DNA of 64,000 bases from Dugong dugon (Eukaryota; Chordata; Mammalia; Sirenia; Dugongidae): NCBI GenBank assembly GCA_030035585.1, contig CM057477.1:61547447-61611446 (forward strand), read 5' to 3'. The notes under the pieces were generated by a model that worked only from the letters and a program-made list of their open reading frames with translations, was not told where the DNA came from and searched no databases. Within the stretch, counting starts at the first letter, position 1. Each line of letters begins with the position of its first letter. This document shows, piece after piece, positions 58,668 through 64,000 of this stretch. Both the position numbers and the translations under genes were made by a program.

Positions 58668-58735
58668 TGGATTCTTCCACTCAGGAAAAACCACAACTTA
58701 GGATCTGGGCACTATAAGCAATAGGAAAGCATTTA

Positions 58736-58804
58736 TTTACTCATTCATTCATTCATTCCTTGACTCACTCAATTAATATCCACTGAGCACCTACCATAAG
58801 GCTA
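58736..58804 (-). mobile_element. LINE-2 3' end with (ATTC)n, first segment
   Basis: The (ATTC)n run is the terminal repeat of L2 in reverse; attaatatccactgagcacc and taccataaggctag continue into L2 and are cut by the SINE. Confidence 0.8.
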
Positions 58805-59008
58805 GGAGTCCCTCAATGCTACAACAGATTACCGCTCTCAGCTACCAACCAAAAGGCTGGAGGTTCCAATCCACTCAGAGGCGCCTCAGAAAAAGGCCTG
58901 GTGATCTATATCCGAAAAATCAGCCCCCGAAAACCCTATGGAACGGAGTTTTACTCTGAAACACGTGGAGTTGCCCTGAGTTGGAATCCACTCTACCAGC
59001 CACTGGTC
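58805..59008 (+). mobile_element. SINE (gcctggtgatct body type) inserted in L2
   Basis: ctaccaaccaaaaggctgga, ggttccaatccactcagagg, aaggcctggtgatctatatc, agttgccctgagttggaatc. Head start is decayed (ggagtccctcaatgctacaa). Confidence 0.88.
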
Positions 59009-59300
59009 TACTGGACTTGGGCCAGGCACTGTTCCAAATGCTGGGGAAAACAGCAGTGAGCCAGAGAGCCATGTTTTTTTTCTGCTCGCACAGAACTTAC
59101 ATTTCAGGAGAGAGGTACAGTAAACAAATCAACAAATAAAAACTTTCAAACAGTGATAATTATAAGTGCTGTTAAGAAAATGAAACAGGATGGCGAGATG
59201 GAGAGCAGAGGGTGGTTGGGGGAGATGCCCCACACTGCATGGGTGGAAGGCTCTCTAAGCAAATGACACTTGAGCTGAATCTGAAAGGTACAAGGAGCTA
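59009..59300 (-). mobile_element. LINE-2, second segment
   Basis: gggccaggcactgttccaaa, tgctggggaaaacagcagtg, gcacagaacttacatttcag and agcaaatgacacttgagctg are reverse L2 in order. Confidence 0.8.
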
Positions 59301-60094
59301 GCTAGTCTAAGATCCAAGTGAGCTCAGGAGCCGCTAATCCACGGCTGACCTAGCCTTCTGGAGGATACTATAAGAGGTGAAATGCTCACTTTGAAAAAAA
59401 CGAAAACGACTTCTCGCTCCAAGGGAAAGTGCACCATGTGAATTGCTTCTCTCATTTTCCTGTCCTCACTCTTCACAAACATGACATTTACGGCTTTATT
59501 TTTTAACATATTTTATGAAAAGTGTAAAGGCAGCATTATCCCAGAGTCTCTGGATATCATTCTCTCTGAGAGCACTCTGTGTTCTCCTTATCTGAATACA
59601 GACATGGTTAGATTCTCTGAGACGGCTAGATGGCTGTTATTGTGACAGATTCCCCTGGGGCTGGCTGCTGCATGTATCACTGACACTGGCTCCACCACCC
59701 AATCCATTGCCCAGGTGAAGATCCAGATGGGGGAGAGCTACAACCTCCGCAGAGCACAGCTGGCTCCACTGCCCACTTAATTATGACCAATATATCAAAG
59801 TATGCAGGTGGTGAACAAGTACATAAAATTCTCCCTCCTGTCATATCACGCAGGAATTATAGTCTTTGATATCCAAAACATACATAGCCAAGACAGATCA
59901 CTCAATTTGTCTTGTTTCATAGTGTCTTAATCTAAGATCTATAGCAAAATAGTTAAAAAAAAAAAAAAAAAAAGCTCCAATTTTGATGACGCCAATAATT
60001 ATTTCTCATATTTTCTCCTTTCATGACTTTTTTTAAATGTAGTTAACACCAGAATGTCGAAGTAATCTGTCTTAACTCAGAATTCCCAGACACA
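59301..60094. other. Unique non-coding DNA, nothing recognised
   Basis: Contains an A20 run near 59953-59973; no other recognised element. Confidence 0.4.
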
Positions 60095-60107
60095 CATAAA
60101 CAACCCT

Positions 60108-60271
60108 CCCCCACTTACCAAACCCCTTACTGTCAAGTTGGTTTCAACTCATAGCGACCCTGTAGGAAAGGGCAGAACTGCCCCACAGGGTTTCCAAGGA
60201 GCAGCTGGTGGATTCGAACTGCTGACCTTTTGGTTAGCAGCCAAACGCTTAACACTGTGCCACCAGGGCCC
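60108..60271 (-). mobile_element. AfroSINE, short-body form, perfect TSD
   Basis: ttactgtcaagttggtttca, gcgaccctgtaggaaagggc, ccaaggagcagctggtggat, tcgaactgctgaccttttgg, ctgtgccaccagggccc. A perfect 13-bp duplication cataaacaaccct flanks it at 60095-60107 and 60272-60284. Confidence 0.95.
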
Positions 60272-60529
60272 CATAAACAACCCTAGGCCAGTGCAAATCA
60301 CCTTTTACACTCTGGTAAGAGTTTGTTCCATATACGCCTTCCCGTGCAAGAAGGTGACTAAGCTGAAATACACAGAATGATTCCAGTTCTGAAACTCCTC
60401 TAGCCATTTCTGTTGTCTTATATGTTAATATAATGAACTAAGACAGAGACAATATTCAGTGAGAAGACTTTGTGCTGGGGGTAGGGTGCCGAATTATACT
60501 TTGAAGAGTAGTGATAACTCATTGACTCT

Positions 60530-60760
60530 GAGAATGGCGCTCAGGTTCTGGGGCCAGAATTACTGGATTTGATTTCCAAGTCCACCATATAATAACCATA
60601 TGACCTTGAACAAGACACTTCTCTAACCAAGCATCAATTCTCTTTTCTTTATAAATGGAGGTCAGTAGTAATACCCATTCTGCCTATTTCAGAGGGTTCT
60701 CAAAATTACACAATGAGATACACTTTGTAAACTGTAAAGCACAGATGTATACCAAAAGTC
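60530..60760 (+). mobile_element. MIR, nearly full length
   Basis: ggttctggggccagaattac, tatgaccttgaacaagacac, tctcttttctttataaatgg, tgcctatttcagagggttct and tttgtaaactgtaaagcaca follow the MIR consensus from near its head to its 3' part. Confidence 0.82.
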
Positions 60761-61214
60761 CTCTGGCCTCCTCCTTCATGGTGATAAAAATGTGTTGTGT
60801 TTAAGGCAACAGCCTAAATCCCAATTTTCTGAGCTCTAACCATGGATCAGCAACACATCCTGCTTTTCCTGGGATTCAGCTCCTCAATTACTCCTTCCAG
60901 GCTTTCCTGATTGAGATGTCCGTCACACAAATAGACTGAAGCCCTATCGCTTTACAGTCCTCCTTCCCTGTTCTCCTAAGCTTTTCCTCTGCTCCACTGA
61001 CTTTGTCACTCTGCCACCCACAAGCCGAACCTACACTGCTGACAACATTCTCTGCACCTCCTGTAGACTACCAACCTCAAAGCCCAGCCCGCAGGAAAGC
61101 CATTTCCACTCTTGGGCCTTGCTCTTTCAAACAGGGCTGTCTTGATAGAGCCGTTAGAACCCTCTGAAATAGGCAGAATGGGTATTACTACTGACCTCAC
61201 CCATCCAGTTCTCT

Positions 61215-61283
61215 ACAGGGGTCAGCAAACTTTACCTGTAAAGGGCCAGACAGTAAGTATTTTAGGCTTTCTGGGCCACAATG
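61215..61283 (+). mobile_element. hAT-type MITE, first segment
   Basis: caggggtcagcaaactttac, ctgtaaagggccagacagta and tttaggctttctgggccaca are the start of a common mammalian non-autonomous DNA transposon; it resumes after the SINE. Confidence 0.8.
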
Positions 61284-61486
61284 TTCCTGGGTGGTGCAAA
61301 TGGTTAATGCTCTTGGCTGCTAATCAAAAAGTTGGAGATCAGAGTCCATCCAGAGGCACCTCAGAAGAAAGGCCTGGAGATCTACTTCTGAAAAATCAGG
61401 CAATAAAAACCCTATGGAGCACAGTTCTATTATGACACATCTGGAGTTGCCATGAGTGGGCACTGATTTCACAGCAATTGGTTTTA
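61284..61486 (+). mobile_element. SINE (gaagaaagg body type) inserted in a hAT MITE
   Basis: ttcctgggtggtgcaaatgg, ggctgctaatcaaaaagttg, cctcagaagaaaggcctgga, gcaataaaaaccctatggag, ggagttgccatgagtgggca. ggccacaatg / ggccacatag at 61274-61283 and 61487-61496 is a 10-bp duplication with two mismatches. Confidence 0.9.
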
Positions 61487-61590
61487 GGCCACATAGATCT
61501 CTGTTGCACATTGGTCTTTGCTTAGTTTTTACAACCTTTAAAAAATGTAAAAACAATTCTTAGCCCTTCAGCTTTAGTAAAAGAGGACAG
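61487..61590 (+). mobile_element. hAT-type MITE, second segment
   Basis: gatctctgttgcacattggt and the following ttagtttttacaacctttaa continue the DNA transposon; its far end was not recognised. Confidence 0.65.
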
Positions 61591-62149
61591 AGGCCAGATT
61601 TGTACCAAAGGTGGACTCCTGCATTATACCACAGCCTCCCGTCCTCTCCTTCGGAAGGCGTGCACATATTCATTTTTGCGAGGAAAAGTCTGTTGTTGGC
61701 AGAGGGAGTTGAAGGAAGGCCAGTGGGTCAGGGGAGGTACCTGAAACCACTGCTCTCTCAGCTATCCAGACCCTGGCAGGTTTCTTCACTCAGGAATTTC
61801 TCTCAGGGACCTCATCGTTTCCTAAGATCCTGCCTCCTTTGGGGGAATCCAAAGCCATAAGAGTATCCGTACTTGTCTGAACTCCAAAAGTGAGCCTGAA
61901 GCAAGTTCTTGTAATTCAGGGCCCCTGAGTCTATGTAAATCAAGCATGTGGCTGTCATCTACTTCAAGGTCCCTAAACCTTCTATGACAGTTAGAAGGCC
62001 TTCTGCCCACAGCACATGGGATCTCTGTGACTGGAGTCTGCTAGTGACACAATCAAGCCTGATAAAATGCATCTCCGAATCAGTCAGAATATTTTAAACA
62101 TTTATTAGCCACTATGCTTATTTCCCACCACCCATTTGTCAGTTTGTCA

Positions 62150-62545
62150 TACTATGGTGGCTTGTGGGTTGCTGGGATGCTTGAAGCTTTGCCACCAGTA
62201 TTTCAAATACCAGCAGGATCATCCATGGTGGACAGGATTTAGCAGAGCTTCCAGACTAAGACAAACTAGAAAGAAATGCCTGAAGATCTACTTTTGAAAA
62301 TTAGCCAGTGAAAACTTTATGCATCACAACAGAACACTGTCTAAGTCACTCGCTTTGGACACATCATCAGGAGGGATCAATTGCTGGAGGTGGACATTGT
62401 GTCTGGTGAAGGAGAAAGCCAGTGAGGGCAAGGGAGACCCTCAGTAAGGTAGACTGGCACAATACCCACAACGATGGGCTCAAAGATGCCAGCGATTGTG
62501 AGGATGATGCAGGACGGCAACATCTCATTCCGATCAACAGAGAAA
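62150..62545 (+). mobile_element. Composite non-autonomous element: SINE-type body with RTE 3' part
   Basis: 62150-62340 holds gggatgcttgaagctttgcc, caccagtatttcaaatacca, and then the SINE-body phrase gaaagaaatgcctgaagatc and agccagtgaaaactttatgc. 62345-62520 is a distant RTE 3' part (tttggacacatcatcaggag, ggtgaaggagaaagccagtg, aagatgccagcgattgtgag). No tRNA-type head was found. I recall a similar repeat in elephant DNA (AFRO_LA); the name is tentative. Confidence 0.65.
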
Positions 62546-62552
62546 ATACTGA

Positions 62553-62726
62553 AGTAGTCAAAAGATTTCATTTTACTTGGATTCACAATCAACGTCCATG
62601 GAAGCAGTAGTCAAGAAAACAAATGACATATTGCACTGGGCAAATCTTCTGCAAAAGACCTCTTTAAAGTGTTAAAAAGCAAAGATGTTACTTTTGAGGA
62701 CGAAGGTGTGCCTGACCCAAGCCATG
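62553..62726 (+). mobile_element. RTE LINE, first segment
   Basis: gattcacaatcaacgtccat, gcagtagtcaagaaaacaaa, gcactgggcaaatcttctgc, gttaaaaagcaaagatgtta and gcctgacccaagccatg encode a region just upstream of the CESW block, related to the conserved FLGS-like part of RTE. It is cut by a MaLR LTR. Confidence 0.87.
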
Positions 62727-63143
62727 TGTCTTAGTTATCTAGTGTTGCTAAAATGGAAATACCACAAATGGATAGCTTTAACAAACAGAAATTTATTTTC
62801 TCACAGTTCAGGAGGCTAGAAGTCCGAATTTAGGCAGCTGGCTCTCGGGGAAGGTTTTCTCTCTCTGTGGGCTCTGGAGGAAGGTCCTTGTCTCTTCTGA
62901 GCCTCTGCTCCTGGATGATCTTCAAATGGCTTGGCATCTCTCTTCCCCCATCTCTACTTCACTCCCTTGCTTGTTTTATTCCCTTTTTGTATCTCAAAAG
63001 AGATTGACTTAAGATACACCCTATACCAATCCTGCCTCATTAACATGACAAAGACAACTCATTCCCAAATAGGATTATAATGACAGGCAAAGAGGTTAGG
63101 ATTTAAAACACATATTTTGGGGGACACAGTTCAACCCATAACA
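62727..63143 (-). mobile_element. MaLR LTR inserted in RTE, 5-bp TSD
   Basis: A 417-bp unit starts tgtcttagttatctagtgtt and ends ttcaacccataaca on plus, i.e. tgttatgggttgaactgtgt on minus. Internal phrases (ggctctggaggaaggtcctt, tctcaaaagagattgactta) match 23109-23539. A perfect duplication ccatg lies at 62722-62726 and 63144-63148. Confidence 0.9.
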
Positions 63144-63592
63144 CCATGGTATTTTTAATCATCTCACATGCATGCAAAAGCTGACGATGAATAAGGAAGA
63201 CTGAAGAAGAACCAATGCCTTTGAATTATGATTTTGGCAAAGAATACTAAATACCATGCTCTGCCAGAAGAATGAACAAATCTGTCTTGGAAGAAGTACA
63301 GCCAGAATGCTCATTAGAAGCCAGATGGCAAGACTTCATCTCACTTACTTTGGGCATGTTATCAGAAGGGAACAGTCCCTAGAGAAGGACATCATGCTTG
63401 GCAAAGTAGAGCATCATTGAAAAAGAAAACCCTCAATGAGACAGATTGACACAGTGGCTACAACAATGGGCTCAAGCATAACAACAATCATGAGGATGGC
63501 GCACAGGACCAGGAAGTGTTTCTTCCTGTTGTACACAGGGTTGCTATGAGTCGGAACCAACTCAATGGCACCTAACAACAACAACATCATTA
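63144..63592 (+). mobile_element. RTE LINE, second segment and 3' end
   Basis: ccatggtatttttaatcatc, gaccaatgcctttgaattat-type block, cttactttgggcatgttatc, gacatcatgcttggcaaagt, ggctcaagcataacaacaat, tgctatgagtcggaaccaac and the (AAC)n terminus. The coding frame is broken by several shifts. Confidence 0.9.
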
Positions 63593-64000
63593 CCAACAAA
63601 TCTAATTATCTTTACCTAGCGCTTATATCAAACTCATTGAATGCAGTCATATAATTGAAAAGTAAAAGTAGATTCTAACACCATTTATAGTTTCTAAAGG
63701 AGAGGGAGCAGATCTGGTCTTCCTATTGCTTTCCGCTCTTAATGGAAGACTTCAACATGATTTTCTTTATTTGCATATATATACCAGAAGTCAAAGCCTC
63801 TAGAAACCTATAGGGAACCTAGCTACACATTCGTTAATGATGCTCTCATGGCCCCAAAATGAATTAGAAACAGTATCCCTTCTGGATAGTTGAAGGTGCC
63901 TTTGTGTGTGTGTCTGTGTGGCAGTAGTGGTCGTGATGGTGTAATGGGCTCAAGTCACCTCTTAGTCCTGGCAGATCCAGCTCTGCCCAAAGACACTTTG
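63593..64000. other. Unique non-coding DNA to window end
   Basis: No repeat family recognised, apart from a short (TG)n at 63903-63920. Confidence 0.42.

Overview
The window is nuclear DNA from a placental mammal of the superorder Afrotheria, most likely an elephant or another paenungulate. The diagnosis rests on about 25 copies of a tRNA-headed SINE with a T-rich tail (head like gccctggtggcgcagtgg, tail like gctatgagtcggaatcgact) and on 3' pieces of a BovB-like RTE LINE that end in the same tail. From memory both match the AfroSINE and RTE1 families of elephant. No host protein-coding gene, rRNA, working tRNA or CRISPR array could be supported. The sequence is AT-rich, has no convincing exon, and reads like a gene desert or a long intron. 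Subfamily names come from memory; no alignment was run.

Layout. 1-17 kb: an L1 3' end (1.1-2.2), a degenerate old L1 ORF2 (4.2-5.7), L2, MIR and a CR1/L3-like fragment, five SINEs, a MaLR-type LTR, an old L1 3' end (12.1-12.85) and an RTE 3' end (12.86-13.44), then largely unique DNA to 17.6 kb with a hAT relic at 16.9. 17.6-20.75 kb: a pile of elephant-type L1 3' ends. 20.75-30.6 kb: unique DNA, an L1M fragment, L2 pieces, a MaLR LTR, a solo LTR with 6-bp flanking repeats (25.5) and a doubly nested SINE/L1 (27.0-27.6). 30.6-32.4 kb: an RTE split by an ERV LTR and abutted by an L1. 32.7-41.4 kb: mostly old reverse-strand L1, including an internally deleted L1 (33.8-36.7), with three SINEs, one of them split by a MaLR LTR. 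41.4-51.3 kb: mostly unique DNA with scattered SINEs and MIRs, a MaLR LTR carrying an RTE insert (46.2-46.8), and two short tandem repeats. 51.3-55 kb: two reverse-strand elephant L1 copies around an AT-rich repeat tract. 55-64 kb: MIR, L2, an ERVL-like LTR, SINEs, a hAT relic, a SINE/RTE composite, and a 1-kb RTE split by a MaLR LTR.

How the parts relate. SINE and RTE share about 55-60 nt at their 3' ends, which suggests that RTE enzymes mobilised the SINEs. Many insertions retain target-site duplications (TSDs), so their order can be read directly: an L1 inside a SINE (27.1), a MaLR LTR inside a SINE (38.9), a MaLR LTR inside an RTE (62.7), and an RTE inside a MaLR LTR (46.3). These nests are the most informative content of the window. 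I found no evidence for a new enzymatic or defence system here.
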